The position numbers and the translations under genes are program-made. Of a DNA stretch of 64,000 nucleotides, positions 27,157 through 35,800 are shown piece by piece; position 1 is the first letter of the stretch; every line of letters begins with the position of its first letter. The notes under the pieces were generated by a model. The model searched no databases, was not told the DNA's origin, and saw nothing but the letters and a program-made list of their open reading frames with translations. The DNA comes from Pontibacter russatus (GTDB lineage: Bacteria > Bacteroidota > Bacteroidia > Cytophagales > Hymenobacteraceae). Location of the stretch: the NCBI RefSeq assembly GCF_009931655.1, contig NZ_CP047984.1:3861001-3925000 (forward strand), given 5' to 3'.

Positions 27157-28875
27157 TTATCGCACCACTTTTTCCTGCACATCTGTTACCTGCGCCGTGG
27201 CCGGAGGAATCAGGTTTTCGATGGCCGCGCCGTGTGCTTTGTATTGCTCGTAGCGCTTGGCATATATGGCGGCGCGGGATGCGTCGGGGAAATACTCGGC
27301 ATCAAAGCCCTGGCCCATGGCCTCCATGGCGTCTTCCACTCTACTATATATACCCGCAGCCGTGGCGGCAAACATGGCGGCCCCAATGGCGCAGGTCTGT
27401 TCTGATTTATGGATGCGGATCGGCATGTTCATCACATCGGCCATCATCTGCATGATAAAAGGCGACTTCTTCGCCACGCCTCCCAGTCCTATCAGCCCTT
27501 TTACCTGCACGCCCTGCTCGTTAAACCTGTCCACGATTTTCTTAGCGCCGAAACAGGTGGCCTCCACCAAGGCCCGGAACACGCGCGGTGCGTCACTGCC
27601 CAGGCCCAGGCCGAGGATGGCGCCCTTCAGCACCTGGTTGGCGTCCGGTGTCCGGCGACCGTTGAACCAGTCGATGGCAAAGGCGTCTTGCTCCGTGAGT
27701 GGCAACTGGGCCGCCTGCCGGGTAAGTTCCGGTATGATGCTGTCTGAGATTTCCCGGTAGAGCGCGTCTGCCGTTTCTTTGGATATAAGCTGCGACTGCG
27801 ACAGCAGCTGCTGCAGCGGCCAGAGCAAAAGCTTTCTGAACCAGGCGTAGGTATCGCCGAAGGCCGACTGGCCCGCTTCGAGGCCCATCATGCCCGGTAT
27901 CACGGAGCCGGGCACCTGGCCGCAGATGCCGCGCACCAGTTTGTCCTCCACCTCCGCGACAGGAGCAACCAGCATGTCGCAGGTCGAGGTACCCATAACC
28001 TTGCTCAGGTGGTAAGGCTCCACCTGACCACCCACGGCACCCATATGGGCATCAAACGCGCCCACGCCAACTATTACTTCTGTACTCAAACCCAGACGGT
28101 CGGCCCATTCCTGGCTCAGGTGTCCGGCGGCTTTGTCTGAGGCATAGGCATCTTTGAACAGGCGATCGGTGAAACCCTGCAGCAGCGGGTCGAGGGAGGC
28201 GAAGAATTCATCCGGCGGCAGGCCCCCGAACTCAGCGGCCCAAAGCGACTTGTGGCCGGCGGCGCACACGCTGCGCTTCATCTGCCTCACGTCGTTTCCG
28301 CCTGTCAGCAGGAACGGAACCCAATCGCAGTGCTCCACCCAGGAGTATATGGCCTCCCGCACCTGCGCGTCCTCGCGCAGCACATGCAGCAGCTTGGCCC
28401 AGAACCATTCCGAAGAATAGATGCCGCCCACGTACTGCAGGTAGTTGGTGTCGAATTTGGTGGCGTGCTCGTTTATCTCGGCGGCCTCCCGCACCGAAGT
28501 GTGATCTTTCCAGAGCACGAACATGGCGTTGGGGTTTTCCTCGAAACCCGGGAGCAGGGCCAGCGGCGTGCCGGTTCTGTCCACGGCCACGGGTGTGGAG
28601 CCGGTGGTGTCCACAGAGATGCCTTTTACGGCGGCAGCCACGCTTGCCCCGTCTTTGCTGACGCACTCCCTGATGGTCTGCTCCAGGCCCTCCATATAGT
28701 CCAGCGGGTGCTGCCTGAACTGATTGGTGCCGGCATTGCAGAAGCGCCCCTGCTGCCACCTTGGGTAGTAATAGACCGAAGAGGCGACTTCTTCGCCGTT
28801 TTGTGCGTTTACCAGCACGGAGCGGACAGAGTCTGTTCCGTAGTCCACGCCAATCACATACGATGTATCTTTCAC
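27157..28875 (-). CDS. araB: Ribulokinase
   Basis: The 572-residue FGGY-family kinase phosphorylates L-ribulose with ATP. It starts with GTG; no in-frame ATG gives a better start. The N-terminal ATP-fold segment IGVDYGTDSVRSV and ribulokinase-type segments (GISVDTTGSTP, GVGAFDAHMGAVGG, IGLGGVAKKSPF) are present, and the length is typical of AraB rather than xylulokinase. It is the first gene of the minus-strand arabinose operon. The AraR-type palindrome at 28897-28911 sits 22 bases upstream and overlaps a TTAATTTG -7-like element, pointing to repression by occlusion. Confidence 0.96.
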   Translation of the reverse strand: MKDTSYVIGVDYGTDSVRSVLVNAQNGEEVASSVYYYPRWQQGRFCNAGTNQFRQHPLDYMEGLEQTIRECVSKDGASVAAAVKGISVDTTGSTPVAVDRTGTPLALLPGFEENPNAMFVLWKDHTSVREAAEINEHATKFDTNYLQYVGGIYSSEWFWAKLLHVLREDAQVREAIYSWVEHCDWVPFLLTGGNDVRQMKRSVCAAGHKSLWAAEFGGLPPDEFFASLDPLLQGFTDRLFKDAYASDKAAGHLSQEWADRLGLSTEVIVGVGAFDAHMGAVGGQVEPYHLSKVMGTSTCDMLVAPVAEVEDKLVRGICGQVPGSVIPGMMGLEAGQSAFGDTYAWFRKLLLWPLQQLLSQSQLISKETADALYREISDSIIPELTRQAAQLPLTEQDAFAIDWFNGRRTPDANQVLKGAILGLGLGSDAPRVFRALVEATCFGAKKIVDRFNEQGVQVKGLIGLGGVAKKSPFIMQMMADVMNMPIRIHKSEQTCAIGAAMFAATAAGIYSRVEDAMEAMGQGFDAEYFPDASRAAIYAKRYEQYKAHGAAIENLIPPATAQVTDVQEKVVR

Positions 28876-28896
28876 AGGCAGGTTGTAATTAATAGG

Positions 28897-28911
28897 GTGT
28901 CAAATTAACAC
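28897..28911. promoter_or_regulatory. Probable AraR operator and -7 element of araB
   Basis: GTGTCAAATTAACAC is a near-perfect palindrome in the 92-base gap between araR and araB. On the minus strand it reads GTGTTAATTTGACAC and contains TTAATTTG, one base off the TAnnTTTG -7 consensus. The same palindrome, in perfect form, recurs upstream of araR. Confidence 0.75.
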
Positions 28912-28924
28912 TTATCGTGAACTA

Positions 28925-28965
28925 TAAAAAATTCCGGCCTAGATTTTCTGGCGGATTCCCGGAAT
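28925..28965 (-). terminator. Terminator of araR
   Basis: On the minus strand ATTCCGG, 21 bases, CCGGAAT and then TTTTTT follow directly after the araR stop codon. The stem is short, so this is a moderate call. Confidence 0.55.
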
Positions 28966-28967
28966 AT

Positions 28968-29678
28968 TCATGGCATCAGAAATTTTTCGGGGTTGGGGAT
29001 GAATTTAAGGAAAGCCTGAAAGTTGTTGAGGTACTTGCCCTGGTCGAGTTTGAAGAAGAAAGCGCCCTTCTTCGAGCTGTCTTTGTCCTTGTCTTTCTGC
29101 TTCACAAAAAGGCCGGTGGACAGCAACTTCCGGTTGAAGTTCCGCTTGTCGAAGGTGGTGTCATACAGACCCTCGTACAGCGCCTGCAGTTGCGGCAGCG
29201 TGAATTTTTCGGGGAGCAGCTCAAACAGGATGGGGTGCAGCGCCGCTTTGTAGCGGAGCCGGTTCTTGGCCATCTCCACCATCTTTGAGTGGTCGAAGAT
29301 AAGCTCGGGCATTTCCTTCAGCGGGAACCACTCCGCATGGTACTCCTTGCTCAGCTGTTTCTCATATTTCTGGATATCAAGCAGGGCGAAGTACGCGACA
29401 GCAATCGTTCTTTCCACCGGGTCACGGTCCGGGTCGCCGAAGGTGTGGAGCTGCTCCAGGTACACATTCTTCAGGCCCGTGAGGTCCGCCAGAATGCGGC
29501 TTGCGGCGTCGTCCACGCTCTCCTTCGGCTGCACAAAGCCGCCCATCAGGCTCCACTTCTTCTTCTCGGGCGCAAAGCCCCTTTGGATGAGCAACAGTTT
29601 GTAGCCCTCGCCGTCGAAGCCGAGAATGATACAGTCTACAGCGACGAGGAGCCGGATTTGTCCGGAGTATTTCAACAT
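28968..29678 (-). CDS. araR: AraR, Nudix-type transcriptional repressor of arabinose use
   Basis: The 236-residue protein has an N-terminal Nudix-like domain (about 8-145) and a C-terminal winged-helix domain (about 150-230; DTTFDKRNFNRKLLSTG is the likely recognition region). The Nudix box is degenerate: after GFVQPKESVDDAA it reads SRILADLTGL and lacks the REuxEE residues needed for hydrolysis. This is the layout of the NrtR-related AraR described for Bacteroides, which releases DNA when it binds L-arabinose. It lies next to araB, and the window holds two matching palindromes, one in front of araB and one 138 bases in front of araR itself. Confidence 0.9.
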   Translation of the reverse strand: MLKYSGQIRLLVAVDCIILGFDGEGYKLLLIQRGFAPEKKKWSLMGGFVQPKESVDDAASRILADLTGLKNVYLEQLHTFGDPDRDPVERTIAVAYFALLDIQKYEKQLSKEYHAEWFPLKEMPELIFDHSKMVEMAKNRLRYKAALHPILFELLPEKFTLPQLQALYEGLYDTTFDKRNFNRKLLSTGLFVKQKDKDKDSSKKGAFFFKLDQGKYLNNFQAFLKFIPNPEKFLMP

Positions 29679-30159
29679 ATAGGGTTTTAAAATTTTAGCA
29701 AAAACTGTAAGCCATGGCCAAAACTAAATGATAATCGGGTTTCAACCAGCTTTCAGAACAGTTTATATATGCCTGGGCCGTCAACGGGCGGCACCAGGAA
29801 TATCATCCGTTATTTGTGTTAATTTAACACGTATATCCAATATATAAAATACCAGGGCGAAATTCAGGAGAAATAAAACAGCCGGGGCATATATAGCCGC
29901 GGCCAATTTCCTGAATCAACGGGGATATGTGAAGGTAGAATTAAAGTTATATATAGGTTAGCAGACAGAGGCATCAGCTATCGCGGCACAAATTTTCAAG
30001 TAATATTTTGCTGACATACAACGGCTTGTGGCGGATGTGTTTTTGTTGATGGTGTTAGTTATGTTTGCCCGGGCGCCTGGATTAAAATACAAGCTGAGAC
30101 GGCGTTTTAAAGCAACCGCCGGAAAATTACTTAACTTCACCTTGAAGACTAGACACTGC
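29679..30159. other. Regulatory gap between araR and the DUF4861 gene
   Basis: This is a 481-base divergent intergenic region. It contains the perfect AraR-type palindrome (29816-29830) and many TATATA tracts. An open frame extends the DUF4861 gene upstream to 30028, but the lipoprotein signal starts at 30160. No further gene is visible. Confidence 0.6.
29816..29830. promoter_or_regulatory. Perfect AraR-type palindrome
   Basis: GTGTTAATTTAACAC is a perfect 15-base palindrome between divergent araR and the DUF4861 gene. It could serve araR autoregulation, control of the DUF4861 gene, or both. It matches the site in front of araB at 13 of 15 positions. Confidence 0.75.
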
Positions 30160-31368
30160 ATGAGCAAAAAGATAAGAAACTGGGTCGGCATATGCTTCGC
30201 CGTTGCCGTGATTGCCGCCTGCCAGCAGCACGACAGCGCCGCCACCGTCACCGTAAAAAACCACCTCGACATGCCGTGCACCGCTGAAACGATCAGCATT
30301 CCGGTGCAGAAGATAGGGGCGCTCGTGCAGGCGTTCGGGGCGGAGAACATCTTGATCAGGGACGGCGCGACAGACAGCGTGCTGGTGAGCCAGGCGCTGG
30401 ATGCTGATGCGGACGGCACCGTGGACGAAATCCTTTTCCAGGCGGATATAGCGGCCAACGCTGAGAAGGCATATCGCGTGACAGGCGCAGCAGATGCGGC
30501 GGCGCAAAGGCCGCAAAGTGACAGAACCACGTACTCCCGCTTTGTGCCGGAGCGCACCGACGACTATACCTGGGAGAATGACCGGGTGGCCTTCCGGACA
30601 TATGGCCCTGTGGCGCAGCAACTGGTGGAGCAGGGCAAGCCCGGCGGCACCCTCACCAGCGGCATCGACGCCTGGCTCAAGCGCGTGCCATATCCTATCA
30701 TCAACAAATGGTATAAAGGGAATCAGGAGGAAAGCGGCTACTACCATATAGACCACGGCGAGGGCTACGACCCTTACCACGTGGGCAAAAGCAGGGGCAT
30801 CGGCGGCATTGGTGTGCTGGAAGATGACTCGCTTCACGTCTCCAAGAACTTCACGGGGTATAAAACTATCGCCGAGGGACCCATCCGCACCGTGTTTGAA
30901 CTGACGTACGCGCCGTGGCAGGCAAACGGCCGAACGATTACCGAGACGAAGCGTATCAGCCTGGACCTGGGCAGCAACCTGAGCTGTTTTGAGGAACACC
31001 TACAGAGCGAAGGGCCGGTGCCCGATTACACTGTTGGCATCACGCTACACGACAAAAAGGGTGAGGTAAGCGCTAACCCAGCGCAGGGCTGGTTCCGCTA
31101 TTGGGAGCCGATGGACAGCGCGATGCTGGGAACCGGCATTGTGCTGGCACCCGCTGACGTGCAGGCCTACAATGACCACCGCGTGGACGCGCAGGACCAG
31201 AGCCATTTATATGTGCTCACCAAGCCAAGAGACGGGAAGCTGACGTATTACGCGGGTTTCGGATGGTCCAAAAGCGGGCAGTTCGGCACAAAAGAGGAGT
31301 GGGACGCATATCTGGCTGACTTCGCCAGGCGCCTGGCCTCGCCGCTGGAGGTGACGTTCGGGAAATAA
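30160..31368 (+). CDS. DUF4861-family lipoprotein
   Basis: The 402-residue protein starts at MSKKIRNW, with lipobox VIAAC. It matches DUF4861, a beta-rich exported family found beside polysaccharide-degrading enzymes in Bacteroidota. Typical segments are DADGTVDEILFQAD near the start, WENDRVAFRTYGP, and SGIDAWLKRVPYPIINKWY. The activity of the family is not settled as far as is known here. It diverges from araR across the perfect AraR-type palindrome, which suggests it belongs to the arabinose regulon. A glycan-processing role at the cell envelope is inferred. Confidence 0.75.
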   Translation: MSKKIRNWVGICFAVAVIAACQQHDSAATVTVKNHLDMPCTAETISIPVQKIGALVQAFGAENILIRDGATDSVLVSQALDADADGTVDEILFQADIAANAEKAYRVTGAADAAAQRPQSDRTTYSRFVPERTDDYTWENDRVAFRTYGPVAQQLVEQGKPGGTLTSGIDAWLKRVPYPIINKWYKGNQEESGYYHIDHGEGYDPYHVGKSRGIGGIGVLEDDSLHVSKNFTGYKTIAEGPIRTVFELTYAPWQANGRTITETKRISLDLGSNLSCFEEHLQSEGPVPDYTVGITLHDKKGEVSANPAQGWFRYWEPMDSAMLGTGIVLAPADVQAYNDHRVDAQDQSHLYVLTKPRDGKLTYYAGFGWSKSGQFGTKEEWDAYLADFARRLASPLEVTFGK

Positions 31369-31390
31369 ATACAATCCATATATGCTTTTT

Positions 31391-31551
31391 CTATAACTCA
31401 AGTTGCGATATATAAACTCCCAGAATTCTGATAACCGGAGACCTCCCCCTCCCAAGAGGGAAATAATGTACCCGTTTCTGATAAGATTCCCCTCCTCGGA
31501 GGGGTAGGGGCATATCTCAACGGCAATAGTAAATCGCAACTTGGGTTATAG
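31391..31551. repeat. MITE-like element with 18-bp terminal inverted repeats
   Basis: The left end CTATAACTCAAGTTGCGA (31391-31408) and right end TCGCAACTTGGGTTATAG (31534-31551) are inverted copies with one mismatch. Inside is a C-rich stretch (CTCCCCCTCCC) paired with GGAGGGGTAGGGG, giving a nested fold. No target duplication is obvious and there is no coding capacity. It could be a non-autonomous mobile element or a structured RNA upstream of the nucleotidyltransferase gene. Confidence 0.6.
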
Positions 31552-31694
31552 TAATCATATCGCGTCAGAAAAACCGGAGATAACTTGAAGCTAACGAGGA
31601 AGCGGGGGCTGTGCCGTTCTTATTTCCTCATATATGTCCTATCTTCGAACGCTGAACTTCACATATATATCATCTGACACATCCTATATATACC

Positions 31695-32645
31695 ATGAGA
31701 ATAAAAAAGGCTGTCATTACCGCGGCTGCCCGTGGCGAGAGACTGTACCCGGTGGCGGACACCATTCAGAAGGCCATGCTCCCCATCATCGACATCGACG
31801 GGTTGCACAAGCCGGTTATCCAGATAATTGCGGAGGAGGCGTTTGCCAGCGGCATTGAGGAACTTTGCGTGGTGTGCGCCCCCGGCGACGGGCAGCGCTA
31901 TATAAGCGCCTTCGCCTCGCTGCGCGATAACCTCCTGAAATCCTACAAGGGCGTGGACTGGGCCAGAGAGGAAGCCGGGAAAATAGACCAGTTGCTGAGC
32001 CGCGTCCGGTTTGCGGAGCAGCAGGAGGCGCTAGGGTATGGTCATGCCGTGTACTGCGCCCGCGAGTTTGTGAACAACGAGCCTTTCCTGCTGCTGCTGG
32101 GCGATTATCTTTATATATCCAACGTGCTGCAGAAGCGCTGCGCCGCCCAACTGCTGGAGCTTGCCGCGCAGGAAAACTGTTCTGTGTCGGCAGTAAACCC
32201 GACCATCGAACACCAAATAGGCCGCTACGGCACGCTCACCGGCAAGCAACTGCCTGGCAGTGCCGGCGTGTACCAGATTGAGAAAATTATCGAGAAGCCT
32301 TCTTTGAGCGTGGCGGAGCTGGAGTTGCAGACGCCTGGGCTGCGGGTGGGCTACTACCTGTGCTTCTTCGGGATGCACGTTTTCACACCCGCTGTCTTTG
32401 AGATACTGGAGAAGTACGTGGCCCGCGATGGCGGGAACATCCTGCTGACGCCGGCGCTGCAGGAGCTTGCCGAAACTGACAAATACCTGGCGCTGGAGGT
32501 GAAGGGAAACCGCTACGACCTGAGCAAGAAACTGGGCTGGCTGCAGGCGCAGATAGCTCTGGGGCTGGCTGGCCAGGCGCACGACGAGACGCTGACTTCT
32601 ATGGTGGACCTGCTTGCCGAAGCCAACAGCCGGAAATCTTTTTAA
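31695..32645 (+). CDS. GalU-like sugar-1-phosphate nucleotidyltransferase
   Basis: The 316-residue protein has the nucleotidyltransferase Rossmann-like fold. The nucleotide loop reads ITAAARGERLYPVADTIQKAMLPI, an altered form of the usual AAGxGTRxxP...PKxMLPI. Other matches are ALGYGHAV, LLGDYLY (metal Asp), IIEKP and DLSKKLGWLQA. The layout is that of UTP-glucose-1-phosphate uridylyltransferases. The unusual first loop (AAARGER) leaves the nucleotide and sugar specificity open. It lies about 200 bases upstream of the kinase-pyrophosphorylase fusion on the same strand, so both may handle the same sugar phosphate. Confidence 0.82.
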   Translation: MRIKKAVITAAARGERLYPVADTIQKAMLPIIDIDGLHKPVIQIIAEEAFASGIEELCVVCAPGDGQRYISAFASLRDNLLKSYKGVDWAREEAGKIDQLLSRVRFAEQQEALGYGHAVYCAREFVNNEPFLLLLGDYLYISNVLQKRCAAQLLELAAQENCSVSAVNPTIEHQIGRYGTLTGKQLPGSAGVYQIEKIIEKPSLSVAELELQTPGLRVGYYLCFFGMHVFTPAVFEILEKYVARDGGNILLTPALQELAETDKYLALEVKGNRYDLSKKLGWLQAQIALGLAGQAHDETLTSMVDLLAEANSRKSF

Positions 32646-32676
32646 GCATTTTCAGAAATAAAATGCGGAGGAAATG

Positions 32677-32754
32677 ACCCACCCCCAACCCCTCCTTGTA
32701 GGGGTATAAAATTACACGTGCAAAATTCCTCTCCTTGGAGGGGAAGGGGTGGGT
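32677..32754. repeat. C/G-rich intergenic inverted repeat (copy B)
   Basis: ACCCACCCC (32677-32685) and GGGGTGGGT (32746-32754) bracket inner CCCCTCCTTGTAGGGG and CTCCTTGGAGGGG hairpins. Related elements lie inside 31391-31551 and at 51681-51896. It sits between the nucleotidyltransferase and the fusion gene. Confidence 0.6.
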
Positions 32755-32854
32755 AAAAGGCTTGTATCAACGGCTGATAGCACCTGAAATAAATCATTAG
32801 AGAATGCTGCCCTAAATCAATGGGCTATATATAGTGCTGCAAGGAAAAAGCAAC

Positions 32855-35800
32855 ATGAACATCTTTATCCAAACCATTACCGCTACGGACGCCGCCTCGC
32901 GCAACCGTTCCTTTTTCGAAATCAGCCGGAAACTGACGGCGAAAGAGATGCTGCTGGCCCTGCGCGAACTGGACACGTTCCGGAAAGCAACGCCTAACCT
33001 ATATGAGAAGGTGAGAGCCATTCTCTTTTTATATGCCGGTTACCGGTTTTTCCTGATGGAGGCGAAAGAAACGCCCACAGTCGGGAAAATCGCCTACGCC
33101 GGTTTCGAGGACCTGCTGGCCCGCCGCTTCGAGCATGCCATCGCCACCTTTCTGCACGAGCTGGATAAAAATGGGCCGAATGCGGCGCTGTTCAGCGCCC
33201 TGGCCGACAGCTACCACCAGTTATCGTTCCAGATTCTGGCCAACCAGGTTCGGAAGAGTGTGCGCTCCAGCAAGGGCAACCAGTGGATGTTCCGGGTGGG
33301 GCACCAGGAGGAGCACCCCATTCGCATCCACCCAAAGCTGCTGGAGCGACAGGACAACTCACTTTTTTACCCCATCCTGCACGAGCACACTTCCGTGCGC
33401 ATGGACCTGACCCACAGCGGCTGGTCTGACATTTTTTTCCTGGGGATGGATTACCCGGAGGGCGCGCGCGTCGTGAACGTGTCGATCGATTTGGGTGTTT
33501 TTGGCCGCGACAAGGACATCCGGCCGCCGCTGCACAGTTATGTGCGGGTCATTCCGGAGCCGGTGCTGCGCCTGACGAGCATTGATCTGAACACCTCCAA
33601 AGACGTGCATGACCTGGCGGATCTCTTCAACTTCGGAAACGACTATCTGAGTCTGGTGAAGGCGGGTATCATCGCCTCGGGGCTTATCCCGCCATCGTTT
33701 GAAGGAACGAACCAGTCCTTGCCGGAGATACTGGCGCGCATCGTGGCCCCCGGCATGGGCATCGAACTGGTGACCAAAGTAAATGATATCCCGAAAGGCT
33801 CCCGCTTTGCTGTTTCTACCAATTTGCTGGGCTCCATTATCAGCCTGCTCATGCGTGCCACCGGCCAGACGCAGAAGCTGGAAGGCGGTTTGGAAGAAAG
33901 TGAAAGGCGTTTGGTGGCCTCGCGCGCCATTTTGGGCGAGTGGATCGGAGGGTCCGGCGGCGGCTGGCAGGACTCCGGGGGCGTGTGGCCGGGCATCAAA
34001 GCCATACAGGGCACGTTTGCGCAGGAAGGCGATCCAGAATATGGCATCAGCCGGGGCACGCTGCTGCCGCGCCACCGCGTGCTGCAGGACGAGGAAGTAC
34101 ACCTGGAGATAGGCGAGAAGATCATGCACTCGTTGGTGCTGATGCACGGGGGCATGGCCTCCAACGTGGGTCCGATTCTGGAGATGGTCACCGAAAAATA
34201 CCTGCTGCGGGGGGAGAGGGAGTGGGCCGCCCGGCAGCAGACCAACCAGATATTCGACAACATCCTGGGCGCTATCCGGGAAGGCGACGTGCAGAAACTG
34301 GGTGCCAACACAGCCCGGAACTGGGAGCAGCCTATCAAAACGATCATCCCGTGGGCATCGACCTATTTTACCGAGCAGATCATCTCTAAGGCTAAAAAAG
34401 CGTTTGGGGAGGATTATTACGGTTTCCTGATGCTGGGTGGTATGTCCGGTGGCGGCATGGGCATGTTTGTGAACCCGGAGCGCTACGAGGCCTATAAAAC
34501 AGGCGTGCTGGAGATACTCCGCCAGACCAAAAACGAACTCTCTGACGCGCTGCCCTTTGCGATGGAGCCGGTGGTCTATAACTGGAGCATCAACCCGAAA
34601 GGCACCTGGGCCACGCTGCACACCGGGAACGAGGCGCTGATGCCGGAGCAGTACTATGCCATCCACGTGTCGGAACTGGTAAAAAAGGATGCGGCCGCCA
34701 TCTCCTATATACGCCGGGCCGAGATCGATTACTTCACCACGTACTGCGAGCAAAACAACTTGGCCTACCCGCTGCTCCGCACCATCGTCAGCAACCTGTT
34801 TAAAGTGTCGGACCCAACCTCGCAGGGCAACCGCAGCGCAGAGAACGAGAAAGCGGGCCGTATCAAAAAAGAGAATGGGTTCGACTATATACAGCACGAG
34901 GACATCCGGGAGGAACTGCAGAAAGGCCGTATTGGTTTGTCGCGCAACCGGCTGGCCGCGGAGACAACAATAGAGGATGTGCGCCCGCAGGATATGGTGC
35001 AATTGGATGAGTTAGCGGCCTCCGGAAAGACGGGTGAAGAAGCCATCAGGGCAGGGAAAGTGGCCGTAATGAGCCTGGCGGCAGGCGTCGGCAGCCGCTG
35101 GACCAAAGGGGCTGGGGTGATAAAGGCACTGAACCCGTTTGTGGAGATAGAGGGGGAGCACCGCAGCTTTCTTGAAATACACCTGGCCAAGACCCGGAAA
35201 GTGGCGCAGATATATGGCGCGAACATTCCGCATATCGTGGCCACCAGCTACCTGACGCAGGCGCCCATCCGGAAGCAACTGGAGAAGAGCGGCAACTTCG
35301 GCTACGAAGGCAGCATATACCTGTCAGAAGGTCGCTCGATTGGGCAGCGCTTTGTGCCGATGGAACGCGATCTGCGGTTTATGTGGGAGGAGATGCCGCA
35401 GGAAACGCTGGATGAGAACAAGCAGAAAGTGCGCGACGCTGTGCGCCAGAGCATGATCAACTGGGCCAAATCCAAAGGCGAAGGCACCGATTATGTCGAC
35501 AACATCGCGGCGCAGCGTTTCTCGCCGCTCGGCCACTGGTACGAGGTGTCGAACCTGCTGCGCAACGGCACCCTGGCCCGGCTCCTGCAGGAGCAGCCGC
35601 AGCTGCAAACCATCATGCTGCACAACATCGACACGCTGGGGGCCGACATCAATCCGGCGGCGCTGGGCTATCACCTGGAGTCGGGGAACGCGCTGACCTT
35701 TGAGGTGGTGCCGCGTCGCATCGAGGACAGGGGAGGCGGACTGGCCCGCGTGAACGGCAACGTGCGCCTGCTGGAGGGCCTGGCGCAGCCCCGCGAGGAG

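Noticed and set aside
33359..35002. 547-codon minus-strand frame under the kinase-pyrophosphorylase fusion
   Set aside because: No domain features; it is a shadow of a real gene with matched GHMP motifs.
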